Positions 25,781 to 34,726 are shown, counted from the first letter of the stretch. The stretch: 64,000 nucleotides of DNA from Thalassobacillus cyri (GCF_900107755.1 NZ_FNQR01000003.1:186001-250000), one strand, 5' to 3'. Numbers and translations: made by a program. The notes: generated by a model from the letters alone, not told the origin.

Positions 25781-26556
25781 CACTTTCCTTTAAAATCAGC
25801 CGGTCGCTTTTCTTTAAAAGCTTCCAGCGCTTCGATTCGATCCTCTGTTGGAATTATCACTTCATATGCTTTTGCCTCGATTGCCAGACCTGTGTTGATA
25901 TCAGCGTTGCTGCCTTGATTGATGGCATACTTTGCCTGTGTTACAGCAAGTGGACCATTTTTCATTATTTCGTTTGCAAGGGCATGGGCTCCAGCCATTA
26001 AACCTTCTTCTGAAAACACCTCATTGACCAACCCAATTTCCAATGCTTTTTCAGCTTCGATACGGCGGGCAGTCAAAATCAGTTCTTTTGCCCGGGACGA
26101 GCCGATCAGCCGAGTCAACCGCTGTGTACCTCCTGCACCTGGGATGATCGCCCAGCTCACCTCCGTCAGCCCCATGGAAGCTCCCTTTACGGCGTAGCGG
26201 AAATCACAAACGAGTGCAAGTTCCAGCCCTCCGCCGAGTGCATAACCGTTGATGGCAGCAATTGTCGGCTGAGGCAGGTTTTCGATCGCTGTAAAAACAT
26301 CTCGGATCGCCCGTACATTACGGCGGACTTCCTTTTCAGAAAGTGTCCTTCTTTCTTTCAAGTCAGCACCGGCACTGAATGCTTTCCTCCCTGCACCAGT
26401 GATGATGACAGCACGGATATCCTGATCCATTTGGATATCCTCAATAAATCCGCTAAGCTGCACCAGCGTTTCATAATCGAAACAATTCAGTCGGTCCGGG
26501 CGGTTGATTGTTATCAAGCCCAGATGACCTTCCTTTTCAAACATTACTTTATCCAT
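25780..26556 (-). CDS. Enoyl-CoA hydratase, PaaF-like
   Basis: A 258-residue crotonase with the oxyanion-hole segment AFSAGADLKERR, Glu112 (GGGLELAL) and Glu132 (GLTEVSWAIIPGAGGTQRL), the two glutamates of true hydratases, spaced by 20 as in rat crotonase. In the paa pathway PaaF hydrates 2,3-dehydroadipyl-CoA to 3-hydroxyadipyl-CoA and this is the best candidate here. It is clearly distinct from the two near-identical hydratases at 16606 and 29767. It follows paaX by 30 bases on the same strand. Confidence 0.8.
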   Translation of the reverse strand: MDKVMFEKEGHLGLITINRPDRLNCFDYETLVQLSGFIEDIQMDQDIRAVIITGAGRKAFSAGADLKERRTLSEKEVRRNVRAIRDVFTAIENLPQPTIAAINGYALGGGLELALVCDFRYAVKGASMGLTEVSWAIIPGAGGTQRLTRLIGSSRAKELILTARRIEAEKALEIGLVNEVFSEEGLMAGAHALANEIMKNGPLAVTQAKYAINQGSNADINTGLAIEAKAYEVIIPTEDRIEALEAFKEKRPADFKGK

Positions 26557-26586
26557 ATAGCATCCCCCAACTTTATTTCATAAGTA

Positions 26587-27480
26587 TCAGAGATAAACTT
26601 TATCGAATGGATTGATGGCTTTTTCCCGGTGTGCTTCTACTTCCCTATCCGGTGCCGCTTCATATAATGATTCAAAAAAGCGGATAGCAGATATAGAGAG
26701 CATCTGATGGATTTTCCAAAACAGCTCCCTCGCCTTATTCCCCAGCCAATTTTCTGGCAATAATTCATCCGGAAAACTTGGATCCTGGAACAGAAACTTC
26801 CGGTATTCATGTACAAGCTTGGTCCGTTCGATAAAACTCTCTTCGTCTGTCAATGTATTTTGCAATGCTTTACGTTGCAGCTGATCGAATTTCTCGGAAT
26901 AAGTTTCAATGAACCGTTCGTATTCTTCTGAAATCGCTTGCAGGTCCCATCCTTTGTTGACAATCGTCTGATCATCATGGGACAACACTTGTGAAGAAGC
27001 GAATAATGTCATGTAATCTTGAAGCTGGTAGTATTCCATCATTTCCAGCACCTGGTCTTCGATCGGGTTAGGGCTGACCCATGTACTGTGGGAAATTGGT
27101 CCAAAGCCGGTCCATGACAGTTCTTTCCGGATTTCGTTGCGCATATCCCGTTTTGCTTCTGGAAAGGAATACGTCAGAATCCTCCACTTGCCATCCCAGC
27201 TAGTGTTCCGCTGGTTATAGACTCGTTTAACCCCTTCATCGATTTGTTTCAGAGCAGGGGAAGTATAGGAATAATAACTGCGGTTGCCAATTTTCCGGAC
27301 AGTCATCAAGTCTTTTTGAACCATCCTTAAAATTGCCCCACGGACGGATGACTCCGATACTCCGAAGCGCTTCATCATCCGAATCAAACTTCCTACCCAT
27401 ATTTCATCCCCATAATATTGGATGTACTCCCCAAAAAGAGTGAACATCAGTGACCTTGGTTTCATATTTTCACCGTCCAT
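26587..27480 (-). CDS. paaX: Phenylacetyl-CoA responsive repressor PaaX
   Basis: A 297-residue PaaX-family regulator: an N-terminal winged helix (PRSLMFTLFGEYIQYYGDEI, FGVSESSVRGAILRMVQKD, LMTVRKIGNRSYYSYT), a central domain starting WDGKWRILTYSFPE, and a C-terminal helical domain (YRKFLFQDPSFPDELLPENW). PaaX represses paa genes until phenylacetyl-CoA binds. It is the regulator most likely to act on the shared element at the paaA, hydratase and ferredoxin reductase promoters (inference). An ATG at 27465 with GGACGGTG upstream is an alternative start. Confidence 0.92.
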   Translation of the reverse strand: MDGENMKPRSLMFTLFGEYIQYYGDEIWVGSLIRMMKRFGVSESSVRGAILRMVQKDLMTVRKIGNRSYYSYTSPALKQIDEGVKRVYNQRNTSWDGKWRILTYSFPEAKRDMRNEIRKELSWTGFGPISHSTWVSPNPIEDQVLEMMEYYQLQDYMTLFASSQVLSHDDQTIVNKGWDLQAISEEYERFIETYSEKFDQLQRKALQNTLTDEESFIERTKLVHEYRKFLFQDPSFPDELLPENWLGNKARELFWKIHQMLSISAIRFFESLYEAAPDREVEAHREKAINPFDKVYL

Positions 27481-27532
27481 ACCTTCATTACTTATGCTAA
27501 AACTACTTCTTATTATAGAGGAATATTATGGG

Positions 27533-27976
27533 TTATGCATTAAACTGCGGTTTTTTGGCTTTCGTAATTTTATCCGTCTCCAATATTTCCCGGACGTCAT
27601 CCGGAATGGGGACTGCTTTGATGCCATCATCCATTTTCTTTACCCAGCCTCGCAGTTCATAGCCATGACCTGTCCTTTCTTCTCCTCGATATACTTCATG
27701 TCTCAATTTGATCGTTTTATTGTTCACTTCCTCTGCAGTGGTGACGACCGTAATCGTATCATCATAATACAAAGGTTTTTCGAAATTGCAGCGGGTATCG
27801 ATCATCGGCAGGATGATCCCTTGCTCCTGATCCAGTTGATTCGGTGCCAGGTTGCAGTCCCGGAAAAATTGGTGGCCAGCAATATCAAACCATTTGAAGT
27901 AATTAGGGTAGTAGACGATACCTGCCATATCCGTATCACCCCAATTAATTAAAAACTGAATTTCATTTGTACGCAT
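27533..27976 (-). CDS. 4HBT-type acyl-CoA thioesterase
   Basis: A 147-residue hotdog thioesterase with the YbgC/4-hydroxybenzoyl-CoA thioesterase signature WGDTDMAGIVYYPNYFKWFD; Asp16 is the expected catalytic residue. Such enzymes release aromatic or short-chain acids from CoA. In this operon it would relieve CoA sequestration or finish a side route that starts with an aromatic ligase. Eighteen bases separate it from the CoA-transferase subunit gene upstream. Confidence 0.82.
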   Translation of the reverse strand: MRTNEIQFLINWGDTDMAGIVYYPNYFKWFDIAGHQFFRDCNLAPNQLDQEQGIILPMIDTRCNFEKPLYYDDTITVVTTAEEVNNKTIKLRHEVYRGEERTGHGYELRGWVKKMDDGIKAVPIPDDVREILETDKITKAKKPQFNA

Positions 27977-27994
27977 GATAGATCCTCCTTTTTA

Positions 27995-28750
27995 TCACCC
28001 AGTCCAGAAACCATCCGGGTCGATGGATCGGATAACGTCAAGCTCTTCCGGTTTTGGCGGATCTGTTTCCGTTAAATTATTTCCCGCTTTCAAATCCCAT
28101 CCCGTATTCTCCTTAACCTCTTCAAGGGCTATCCCAGGATGGATCGACGCCAGTTCAAGTTCGTTATTTCCCCCAGGACGCATGACCCCCAACGTCGTTA
28201 TCAAGGATCCGATGCCTCCCCTCGGAATCCCTTGCTCTTCACGCCAGTTTCCTCCCTCCCCTGCTCCAGGCGAGGTAATGTAATCTACTTTTTCAGTCAG
28301 TCTTCTTTTCTCGTGATTCATGATAACAAGCAAACGGTTGGAAAGCCCGGCAATATCCGCCGCACCTCCACTTCCTGGAAGCTTGACCTTCGGGTTGTTA
28401 TGGTTGCCAATATAGGAAGTATTGACATTTCCAAACCGATCGATTTCGGCTCCGCCGATGAAACCACAATCGACATTTCCCTGCTGCATGAGGAACATAA
28501 GATGGTTGGTCGAGGTACACCATTGAGCCCCTTCTATATTCGGCGTGTCTCCCATGGTGTAAAGTAATTGCTCTGAAGGAAAATCACGGACAATTCCACA
28601 TTCATAAAATCCAACGACATTTGGTGCATGGGTACGCTTAGCAACAGCGAAGGCAAGCATCGGAAGCCTCATGCCGACAAATACTACTTCCTCATCCTGG
28701 ATTTCTCTGGCAGCGGCCACCACCATCAATTCTCCTGTCGTATAATCCAT
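27995..28750 (-). CDS. CoA-transferase subunit B (GctB/IpdB-like)
   Basis: A 251-residue class I CoA-transferase beta subunit. It begins YTTGELMVVAAAREI, has FVGMRLPMLAFAVAKRTHAPN and the glutamate-containing GFYECGIVRD, and the glycine-rich VKLPGSGGAADIA. These are features of glutaconate CoA-transferase B and of IpdB, which opens the last steroid ring. It forms a heterodimer with the gene at 28766. The substrate in a paa setting is unknown: an acyl-CoA exchange step or an unusual C-C hydrolysis are both possible. Confidence 0.8.
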   Translation of the reverse strand: MDYTTGELMVVAAAREIQDEEVVFVGMRLPMLAFAVAKRTHAPNVVGFYECGIVRDFPSEQLLYTMGDTPNIEGAQWCTSTNHLMFLMQQGNVDCGFIGGAEIDRFGNVNTSYIGNHNNPKVKLPGSGGAADIAGLSNRLLVIMNHEKRRLTEKVDYITSPGAGEGGNWREEQGIPRGGIGSLITTLGVMRPGGNNELELASIHPGIALEEVKENTGWDLKAGNNLTETDPPKPEELDVIRSIDPDGFWTG

Positions 28751-28765
28751 ACCTATCCCTCCTTA

Positions 28766-29680
28766 TTAATCCGCAGCATAATTTACAGGTGCGGCAAGTT
28801 TTATCTGTTTGATACGAAGACTATCTAATCGCTCTTTGCCCACTTGTTTTAAGTATTCTTCATGGGATGAAACACTCAGCACATACTGGTCAAGCCAGTG
28901 TTTGAAACCATCAACTGTTTTCGTTTCCTTATGATACGTATGGAAAAATTCATGATCACGCTGGTAATAGCCCTGTACCGGTGATGGATGGGCAAAACCA
29001 GGACATTCCACTACCGAAGTCACTTTGAATCCTGGGACCAGCACACGGTTCGGGTCACTATCAACATCACTGGTTTCCACGATTTCTTCCGCAAGTAAAA
29101 TCACTTTCTTTCCAGCCATAGCGGCATCTTGTGCAATCCCCAAGTTTCCCCATAGATGGGCATTACCATTTTTATCTGCCCTCTGGACGCCGAGAATTGC
29201 TACATCAGGATTGATGGAAGGAACATATATAAGCTTCTCACCGTTATATACTTCTTGCTTCAAATTAGGATTGCTCTCTACAATTCCTGTACCCAACAAC
29301 GACTTAGTCGGCAAGAAAGGTGCCCCCATAGCTCCCCCTAACAATGCAAGACCAATCGAAAAGTTGCTATGGTCTTCGATTTCAATCGGAAATGGATCAC
29401 CTTTCTCTACTGCGCGACGGTAATTATGACCAAGACCGGCACTAACGTTGCCCGCCCAGGCAGCTGTCACCTTTTTAACAGCTCCAGCCCCAATCAGCAT
29501 GTCGAAAAGAATATCTGAAATCGGAGCGATGACATTCAAACTTTTCTTCTTTTGACGAAGGATTTCATAGGCAGCAGCAAAAGGAATCATCGGTTCCAGG
29601 CAAGCACCCATGACGACAGAATCCCCATCATTGATATGATTCTTTATGGCTTGCTCTAATGTTTCTAACTTCTCTTTCAT
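28766..29680 (-). CDS. CoA-transferase subunit A (GctA/IpdA-like)
   Basis: A 304-residue class I CoA-transferase alpha subunit: GDSVVMGACLEPMIPFAAAY, the central NVSAGLGHNYRRAVEKGD and AIEIEDHSN-like PIEIEDHSNFS segments, and the SLLGTGIVESNPN region are typical of GctA/IpdA. It is co-transcribed with gctB-like 27995 (15-base gap). The long hairpin at 29710-29753 lies between it and the hydratase gene upstream and may set their relative expression. Confidence 0.8.
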   Translation of the reverse strand: MKEKLETLEQAIKNHINDGDSVVMGACLEPMIPFAAAYEILRQKKKSLNVIAPISDILFDMLIGAGAVKKVTAAWAGNVSAGLGHNYRRAVEKGDPFPIEIEDHSNFSIGLALLGGAMGAPFLPTKSLLGTGIVESNPNLKQEVYNGEKLIYVPSINPDVAILGVQRADKNGNAHLWGNLGIAQDAAMAGKKVILLAEEIVETSDVDSDPNRVLVPGFKVTSVVECPGFAHPSPVQGYYQRDHEFFHTYHKETKTVDGFKHWLDQYVLSVSSHEEYLKQVGKERLDSLRIKQIKLAAPVNYAAD

Positions 29681-29709
29681 TTACCATCACCTCAATCTTA
29701 ATAATTAGG

Positions 29710-29753
29710 AAAATGAATGGCGATACCGGGACGCCGGTACCGCCATTCATTTT
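29710..29753. repeat. 20-bp near-perfect hairpin between hydratase copy 2 and gctA
   Basis: Arms 29710-29729 and 29734-29753 (AAAATGAATGGCG... / ...CGCCATTCATTTT) pair over 20 positions with one mismatch around the loop GACG. On the minus strand it is followed by CCTAATTATT, not a clean T-run, so it could be a partial terminator or a 3'-end stabiliser for the hydratase message. Confidence 0.7.
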
Positions 29754-29766
29754 CTACTGCAGCAAT

Positions 29767-30561
29767 TTACCGACCGCTCCAATCTGGCTGGCGCTTTTCC
29801 AAGAATGCCCCAAGACCTTCCTGTGCATCTTCAGAACGGAACAATAAGTTCTGTAATTCCCCTTCATAACGGATAGCTGCATTGAGCGGCATTTCTTTCC
29901 CATTCATAATGGAAAGTTTAATGTTGGATGCCGCATACGTCGCATTATTTACAATCTTTTCTGCATATTCTAATGTCTTCTGGCGGATTTCCTCCTGAGG
30001 GTACACTTTATCAACAAGGTTGATGTCCAGTGCTTCCTGCGGGGAAACAGTTTCACCGGTGATGTTCATATCCAGTGCTTTCGAGTGTCCTACCTGACGA
30101 AGCAAACGCTGTGTTCCACCCGTACCGGCAAGGACGCCAAGGCTGATTTCTGGAAGCCCGATTTGACCCGCTTGATCACCCATGAAACGGAGGTCGCAGG
30201 CTAGCGCCATTTCCAAACCGCCGCCGACGGTATGGCCTTCCAGACAGGCGATCCAGATTTGCGGAGAACGTGCAATTTTATCTAATGTCTCGTTACAAAA
30301 CAGGCAGAACTGCGTTTTGAATTTGGGGTCCGCTGACTTCAGAAAACTTACATCCGCTCCAGCCGAGAAGAACTTCGGCATATCACTCATCAATATTGCT
30401 ACTTTTATGTCCTGATCAAAACGTATATCGTCGATGGCCGCATTGAACTCTCGGTAATAGTCGAGATTATAAGAGTTAGATTTGTTCACATGGATGTGTA
30501 CTTCTGCGATGCCGTCCTCTTTCTTAACAGTCAAGTTTTTCGTTTCAGTTGCAGTGCTCAT
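29767..30561 (-). CDS. Enoyl-CoA hydratase/isomerase, copy 2
   Basis: A 264-residue crotonase almost identical to the product at 16606: after the first ~12 residues only about 15 positions differ. Both hydratase glutamates are kept (GGGLEMAL, GLPEISLG). It heads the second paa operon (hydratase, gctA, gctB, thioesterase, paaX, hydratase, MBL) under its own element-bearing promoter at 30581-30642. A recent duplication or gene conversion within the island is likely. AGGAGG precedes the ATG. Confidence 0.84.
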   Translation of the reverse strand: MSTATETKNLTVKKEDGIAEVHIHVNKSNSYNLDYYREFNAAIDDIRFDQDIKVAILMSDMPKFFSAGADVSFLKSADPKFKTQFCLFCNETLDKIARSPQIWIACLEGHTVGGGLEMALACDLRFMGDQAGQIGLPEISLGVLAGTGGTQRLLRQVGHSKALDMNITGETVSPQEALDINLVDKVYPQEEIRQKTLEYAEKIVNNATYAASNIKLSIMNGKEMPLNAAIRYEGELQNLLFRSEDAQEGLGAFLEKRQPDWSGR

Positions 30562-30580
30562 TTAAATTCCTCCTATTTTC

Positions 30581-30642
30581 ATTATGATATTTTTTCTTTC
30601 GTTTCTTGTACATAATGTAAATGATTCTCCATCATTTTTCAA
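30581..30642 (-). promoter_or_regulatory. Hydratase/paaX operon promoter with ACGAAAG-N9-CATAAT element
   Basis: Minus-strand -35 TTGAAA (30637-30642), 17-base spacer, -10 TACATT (30614-30619). Twenty-seven bases after the -10 lies CATAAT (30581-30586), preceded by ACGAAAG (30596-30602) at nine bases. Spacing is identical to the paaA promoter. Confidence 0.72.
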
Positions 30643-30787
30643 ATCCTTATTTCCGTCCATTTCACTCATTTACAATGTAATAACTATTAATATCTTACTT
30701 TTACATAGATTTACTCTTTTTTTTGAAAATATCAAAATATCACCTTATATCTATATAAATTACGTAAAATCAATTCCTTTTTATTAC

Positions 30788-30849
30788 TTGACACCTAAAT
30801 GAATCTAAACTATATTATTTTATAATTACGAAAGTTCAATAAACATAAT
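30788..30849 (+). promoter_or_regulatory. Ferredoxin reductase promoter with ACGAAAG-N9-CATAAT element
   Basis: Plus-strand -35 TTGACA (30788-30793), 17-base spacer, -10 TATATT (30811-30816), 27 bases, CATAAT (30844-30849), with ACGAAAG at 30828-30834 nine bases before it. Both hexamers are the same as at the paaA promoter. Confidence 0.75.
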
Positions 30850-30867
30850 ATTAATAGGAGGATGTCT

Positions 30868-31866
30868 ATGTACTACGAAGAAAAGATCTACGATATCACC
30901 ATCATTGGCGGCGGACCTGTAGGATTATTCACCGCTTTTTACGCCGGGATGAGGCAGATGTCGGTAAAGATAGTAGAGAGTCTTCCACATTTAGGAGGTC
31001 AACTGACTGCTCTTTATCCAGAAAAATATATTTATGACGTCGCCGGCTTCCCGAAGGTGAAAGCACAGGACCTGGTCGACCAATTGACAGAACAGGCAAA
31101 CTATTTCAACCCAGCCATATGCCTGGAAGAAAGGGTAGAAGATGTGGAACGATTCGAAGATGAAACGATCGAGCTTACCACCAGCAAAGGTACTCACTTG
31201 ACGAAAACAGTTGTGATCACAGCTGGCAACGGTGCTTTCAGTCCTAGAAAAATCGATCTCGAAAACGCTCTTCATTATGAAGGAAAAAACCTTCATTACT
31301 CTATTAAAAACCTGAATGACTTCAAAAGGAAAAATGTCCTGGTGTTAGGAGGAGGCGATTCCGCTGTCGATTGGGCGCTGATGCTCGAACAGATTGCTGA
31401 AAAAGTGACACTATGCCATCGTCGCGATAAATTTCGGGCACACGAGCATAGTGTCAAACAGCTCTTCAATAGCAATGTTGAAGTAAAAACCCCATACAAA
31501 CCGGAATGCTTTAACGGTGATGAAGCCTGCATACGGGAAACCGTACTCGTCCATAGCAAAAAAGAAGAGGAAAAACATTCCCTTCCCGTAGATGATGTCA
31601 TTGTCAATTACGGTTTCCTCGCTTCACTCGGTCCGATGAAGCAATGGAATCTTGAAATTGAAAAGAATTCAATCGTAGTAAACTCAAGGATGGAAACTAA
31701 TATTCCAGGCATATATGCTGCCGGAGACATTTGCACTTATGACGGTAAAATAAAATTGATAGCTACTGGTTTCGGAGAAGGACCTACAGCAGTGAATAAT
31801 GCCAAAGCCTATATCGACCCGAAAGCGAAAGTCCAGCCGAAGCACAGCACAAGCGTGTTTGCTTGA
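30868..31866 (+). CDS. Ferredoxin-NADP+ reductase, YumC type (paa-linked)
   Basis: A 332-residue FAD protein of the thioredoxin-reductase-like FNR group. FAD motif [20 protein letters not shown], the Bacillus-type [25 protein letters not shown] motif [15 protein letters not shown], and the C-terminal KHSTSVF; no CxxC redox pair, as expected for FNR. It passes electrons from NADPH to ferredoxin. Start set at ATG 30868, six bases after AGGAGG; the ATG at 30862 overlaps the ribosome site. Followed by a ferredoxin gene and driven by a paa-type promoter, so it probably feeds PaaABC. Confidence 0.88.
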   Translation: MYYEEKIYDITIIGGGPVGLFTAFYAGMRQMSVKIVESLPHLGGQLTALYPEKYIYDVAGFPKVKAQDLVDQLTEQANYFNPAICLEERVEDVERFEDETIELTTSKGTHLTKTVVITAGNGAFSPRKIDLENALHYEGKNLHYSIKNLNDFKRKNVLVLGGGDSAVDWALMLEQIAEKVTLCHRRDKFRAHEHSVKQLFNSNVEVKTPYKPECFNGDEACIRETVLVHSKKEEEKHSLPVDDVIVNYGFLASLGPMKQWNLEIEKNSIVVNSRMETNIPGIYAAGDICTYDGKIKLIATGFGEGPTAVNNAKAYIDPKAKVQPKHSTSVFA

Positions 31867-31911
31867 TCTTTAATATTGGATGATCTGCTTTCACATAAAA
31901 TAAGGAGGTAA

Positions 31912-32162
<251 letters not shown>

Positions 32163-32163
<1 letters not shown>

Positions 32164-32200
32164 AAAGAGCTGGTACTCCTTTCAGGATGTACCAGCTTTT
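32163..32200 (+). terminator. Terminator after ferredoxin
   Basis: AGAGCTGGTAC-TCC pairs with GGA-GTACCAGCT around TTTCA, followed by TTTT; the A-run ahead makes it usable in both directions. Confidence 0.8.
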
Positions 32201-32287
32201 CCCTTACGCCTGAGAGTAAAGTAAACTATAATTCAAATATAAAATCGAATTGGGAGCAATGAAATTATTTTTCAAAGGTGGGTTATC

Positions 32288-33271
32288 ATGTACGACTCTA
32301 AAACGAGAACATACAAGTATTATCCGATAACGGTTACGCTTTCGGAAATGAATCCCTTGAAAACCGTGAACTTTTATCTTCTTTCTTACGATGATCAATT
32401 GATATTATATGATGCTGGCTGGGACGGCAATCAATACTGGCAAGCTTTACAGCACACATTGAAAGAAAATGGCTTCAACTTAAATGATTTGACCGGGATT
32501 GTCATCAGTCACAACCACGTTGATCATTGCGGCCTCGTCAATCAAATCGTGGAAAAACACGACGTCCCTGTTTACAGCCATGAAAAGGCGATTCCACGAC
32601 TGAAACGGGACCCGGATTTCTTGCAGATGCGGATCGGTTTTTATGAAGATTTATACGAACGTTTCGATTGCGGCGAACGAGGAAAATGGCAGGTCGACTA
32701 CCTGATTGAATCATTTTATAAAAACCGTGATGCCGCGATCATCCCTCCTATCAAATCTATAGAAGATGCGCCCCTGCAAAACCTGGAAGTCTTTCACTTT
32801 CCAGGCCATGCTCCCGATCAAATCGGTCTATGGGATGAAGAAAATCACATATTACTCGGGGCAGACGTATTAATTCAACACATTTCAAGCAACGCATTAG
32901 TTGAACCAGACAAGAAAGGCAGACGGCTTCCTACGGTACACCAGAGTGTCCAATCCCTTAATAAAATAGCTTCCCTTCCGGTTGATCTTGTCTATTCAGG
33001 ACACGGGGTTCCTATCGAAAACCCTCATGCACTTATTGCTAAACGCCTTCGCCGCATCGATGAAAAAGGAAATAAAATCATTTCTCTGATCAAAAATGGA
33101 GCTTCTACCGGAAGTGAAATCGCAAAAACCTATTACGGAAACACTTATAAGCAGCAATTCTCTCTTGTAATGTCGGAAATAATCGGTCAACTCGACTATC
33201 TGGAACACCAAGAAATAGTGACTAAGACAGTCGAAAACGGTGTATTTCGATATAAAGTGATAGGAGGTTGA
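32288..33271 (+). CDS. MBL-fold metallo-hydrolase
   Basis: A 327-residue metallo-beta-lactamase-fold hydrolase. Metal motif SHNHVDHCGLV (residues ~76-86), His in FHFPGHAPDQIG, Asp in LLGADVLIQ, final His in VYSGHGVPIENP; the C-terminus is helical with a winged-helix look (QQFSLVMSEIIGQLDYLEH). It is related to but clearly different from the product at 24755. Transcribed alone after the ferredoxin terminator. Substrate unknown. Confidence 0.78.
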   Translation: MYDSKTRTYKYYPITVTLSEMNPLKTVNFYLLSYDDQLILYDAGWDGNQYWQALQHTLKENGFNLNDLTGIVISHNHVDHCGLVNQIVEKHDVPVYSHEKAIPRLKRDPDFLQMRIGFYEDLYERFDCGERGKWQVDYLIESFYKNRDAAIIPPIKSIEDAPLQNLEVFHFPGHAPDQIGLWDEENHILLGADVLIQHISSNALVEPDKKGRRLPTVHQSVQSLNKIASLPVDLVYSGHGVPIENPHALIAKRLRRIDEKGNKIISLIKNGASTGSEIAKTYYGNTYKQQFSLVMSEIIGQLDYLEHQEIVTKTVENGVFRYKVIGG

Positions 33272-33323
33272 AGCTTTTCAGTGGAACTTTTTTTCAGTAG
33301 AAAGGCAATTAGGATTGCCAAGT

Positions 33324-33369
33324 GTAAAAAGGTGAAAAGCTAACAGTTCAAGAGACTGTCAGCTTTCAC
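33324..33369 (-). terminator. Terminator of the 56-residue protein gene
   Basis: On the minus strand GTGAAAGCTgACAGT pairs with ACTGTtAGCTTTTCAC and runs into CTTTTT. The stem begins at the stop codon of the small gene. Confidence 0.65.
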
Positions 33370-33539
33370 TATTCTTCAACACTGCCATGCAGCATTGCAT
33401 AATAATCAACTTTTTCATCGGAGGTTGTAAACCCTTGTTTCCCGTTATTGTAGGCTATCAATACATAACCCAATTCACTCTCCAGTTCCATGATCCTTCT
33501 TGTCTGTTGTTCTGACAAATCAGCTATTTCCCATTCCAT
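33369..33539 (-). CDS. Small acidic protein, 56 residues
   Basis: A short frame MEWEIADLSEQQTRRIMELE... ending HGSVEE, with GGAAGGTGGAG ahead of the ATG and a terminator at its end. It is 20 bases downstream of vanW on the same strand and may share its transcript. Sequence is soluble, with a central LGYVLIAYNN strand. I do not recognise the family, but the ribosome site and codon use support a real gene. Confidence 0.6.
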   Translation of the reverse strand: MEWEIADLSEQQTRRIMELESELGYVLIAYNNGKQGFTTSDEKVDYYAMLHGSVEE

Positions 33540-33559
33540 GGTCTCCACCTTCCTTCTTT

Positions 33560-34474
33560 TTAATCTTGGGAATCCAACTCAATTTCTTCGGGCAGTTTCT
33601 TTGTTGAGCCCGGGATTTTTCGTGATTCAAAGTCGACTACGTCCGACGAATACACGGTGATGCTCACTTGTCCATTGGTCACTTTTGTCCGGATCAACAA
33701 CGGTTGATTATAAACATTTTTGAATGTGAAATCAGGCCCATACCAGCTTACTGTAGCGTCCCGGCCTTCAGGCACATAAGGTACACGTTTACTATGGGAA
33801 TACCGTTCCAAAATTTTCACTCCGGCATTATCCACTGCATTATACATCGTCGAAGAAATCTGGCAAATCCCTCCTCCGATCCCTTCAGTTACTTCTCCCT
33901 TTACAATCACAGGAGCAGGCTTATAGCCTTTTTCTTTCGTCCGTTTCCCAACTACTTCGTTAAAAGAAAAAGTCTCCCCTGGAAACACGACGTGACTATC
34001 GATTGCCTCAGCAGCCAGCTTGATATTGTGCGACCGCTCTTTATTATTGGGATTGAAGTAAGTGATGTAACTTCCGATCTCTTGTGTTCGGATATTCGCC
34101 AGAAGTTCACTATCTACTTTTGGGTGGACAGTATGTTCAGGCACTTCCATCTTATAGCTGCCACTCCCAAATAAATAGTTGAACAATCCTTCTGTGAACT
34201 TCTCACGGTTCAATTGGTAACCGACTTTTTCAGGCTTAATATTCCCTTCAGGCGTGATTTTCGCATTCCGGGCTTGTTGATGAACTTCCTTTTCCACCTG
34301 TAAAATTAACTGCCTGATCTTTCCCTGGTCAATAAATGGTTTGAGCATCTCATTCTCCAGGAAATGATTGCGATTGATATGCTGAATCAACTGGTCATCA
34401 TGGGTAATTGATAAATCTTGATCATGAATCATTGGCTGTATAAATAATAACATCATTAAAAATGCATTTAACAT
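33560..34474 (-). CDS. VanW-family protein
   Basis: A 304-residue exported or membrane-anchored protein. After a hydrophobic N-terminus (LNAFLMMLLFIQPM) and a helical region comes the VanW domain: SYITYFNPNNKERSHNIKLA, FSFNEVVGKRTKEKGYKPAP, GGGICQISSTMYNAV and a C-terminal beta domain. VanW-domain proteins are common in Bacillaceae envelopes; function is not established. ATG 34474 has GGGAGG at proper distance; the longer frame to 34534 lacks a ribosome site. Confidence 0.8.
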   Translation of the reverse strand: MLNAFLMMLLFIQPMIHDQDLSITHDDQLIQHINRNHFLENEMLKPFIDQGKIRQLILQVEKEVHQQARNAKITPEGNIKPEKVGYQLNREKFTEGLFNYLFGSGSYKMEVPEHTVHPKVDSELLANIRTQEIGSYITYFNPNNKERSHNIKLAAEAIDSHVVFPGETFSFNEVVGKRTKEKGYKPAPVIVKGEVTEGIGGGICQISSTMYNAVDNAGVKILERYSHSKRVPYVPEGRDATVSWYGPDFTFKNVYNQPLLIRTKVTNGQVSITVYSSDVVDFESRKIPGSTKKLPEEIELDSQD

Positions 34475-34554
34475 AGGCATCCTCCCACGGATAGTATGGC
34501 AAAGATGCTCGATGTTCATGTGAAAGAGATACACAAGTTAAATTTTGGCATTAA

Positions 34555-34577
34555 AAAAGGAGAAGATAATCTCCTCC
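34555..34577 (-). terminator. Possible second terminator downstream of tetR
   Basis: GGAGGAGA pairs with TCTTCTCC around TTA on the minus strand, followed by TTTTTT. The 150 bases between it and 34727 hold no convincing gene. Confidence 0.5.
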
Positions 34578-34726
34578 TCGGCTTTTATATCCTCTTAATG
34601 GTTTTATCTTTATACGGAATTCCTAGTCTATTCCGGGAAAGCTGGCCGCTTTTTTCATAGCGTGCCGCTGCTGCACCTCACAACCTTCCTCATCCTTCCC
34701 CCAGTTCACTGACTATTCTAATGGGA

